Shown: piece after piece, positions 4,893 through 5,044 of the stretch
Numbering within the stretch: the first letter of the stretch is position 1
How the letters are laid out: each line of letters starts with the position of its first letter
Origin: Clostridiales bacterium
Lineage (GTDB): Bacteria; Bacillota; Clostridia; Tissierellales; Sedimentibacteraceae
Length of the DNA stretch: 5,044 nt
Assembly (NCBI GenBank): GCA_003487955.1
Contig: DNNJ01000118.1
Coordinates: 1 to 5,044 of the forward strand
Direction: 5' to 3'
The notes under the pieces: generated by a model
The model's input: the letters and a program-made list of their open reading frames with translations, nothing else
Told to the model about the DNA's origin: nothing
Database searches by the model: none
Position numbers and translations under genes: made by a program

Positions 4893-5044
4893 CTATCTTT
4901 GTGAGGCAAACCCCTCATATCTGGGTTCGTATTTATAGTGCATAATTCCTTCGATTAAATCCAGGGCAAAAACCCCCAAGTCCGCATCAATAATAATGTC
5001 AATCCTTCGGCAGTTAGTTTTAATCCAATCCTTCACATTGGAAG
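4893..5044 (-). CDS. Unrecognised protein, C-terminal end
   Basis: On the minus strand the frame is open from the window edge to TAG 4895-4893, giving the last 49 residues of a protein whose start lies beyond the window. The visible part reads NVKDWIKTNC, then IDIIIDADLGVFALDLIEG, then HYKYEPRYEGFASQR. This is a helix, a hydrophobic strand with acidic residues and an acidic helix, with a polar end. I do not recognise the family. That it is a real gene is supported by the unbroken frame to the edge, protein-like composition and same orientation as the vWA gene, which begins 79 bp further on. The three genes may form one operon. Confidence 0.65.
   Translation of the reverse strand, partial: SNVKDWIKTNCRRIDIIIDADLGVFALDLIEGIMHYKYEPRYEGFASQR

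Noticed and set aside
4834..4912. Short minus-strand frame reading VVAFGTTYSSALKVIL, reminiscent of the start of CbiK-type cobalt chelatases
   Set aside because: It is only about 25 codons, has no start codon and ends before the vWA ribosome site. Most likely chance.
1..5044. CRISPR array, tRNA or rRNA gene, insertion sequence or element attachment site
   Set aside because: No regularly spaced repeats, cloverleaf, transposase or integrase motif, or paired terminal repeats were seen.

Overview
The window looks like part of an integrative and conjugative element (ICE), or a related mobile region, from a low-G+C Firmicute, probably a Clostridia or Lachnospiraceae-type gut anaerobe. The evidence is the AT-rich sequence, the strong AGGAGG-type ribosome sites, a TOPRIM/DUF3991-like gene end, a complete VirD4/TraG-type coupling protein and a small winged-helix protein of the kind found next to such coupling genes. 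No rRNA, tRNA, CRISPR array, insertion sequence or integrase is visible, and no element end could be located.

Layout. (1) 1-195, plus strand: the last 64 codons of a TOPRIM-domain protein. It ends at a hairpin (about 198-233) that looks like a terminator in both directions. (2) 292-980, minus strand: a two-gene regulatory cassette set against the conjugation genes. It comprises a 66-residue XRE-type repressor (GTG start) and a four-helix membrane protein, joined by an ATGA overlap. Its promoter region (1013-1059) carries two 9-bp palindromic sites, 21 bp apart centre to centre, plus a weaker third copy, which suggests autorepression. (3) 1192-3302, plus strand: the VirD4-like coupling ATPase, then after 17 bp a small winged-helix protein. 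(4) 3303-3515: a structured tail-to-tail region with a perfect 16-bp hairpin, a second palindrome, and an in-frame continuation of the winged-helix gene beyond its TAG stop. (5) 3516-5044, minus strand: the end of an unrecognised gene, a von Willebrand factor A (vWA) protein with an intact metal site, and a 215-residue protein with a helix-hairpin-helix (HhH)-like stretch. The last two share an ATGA overlap.

How the parts may work together. The coupling protein would bring relaxase-bound DNA to the mating channel. The TOPRIM protein and the winged-helix protein are probably element DNA-processing or regulatory genes. The terminator before the repressor cassette suggests that virD4 needs its own promoter, lying within about 130 bp of the repressor operators, so the repressor/membrane pair could also influence transfer; this is inference. 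The vWA/HhH-like pair faces the other way and looks like cargo or the flanking end of another module. It is the least explained part of the window and the best candidate for an undescribed system.
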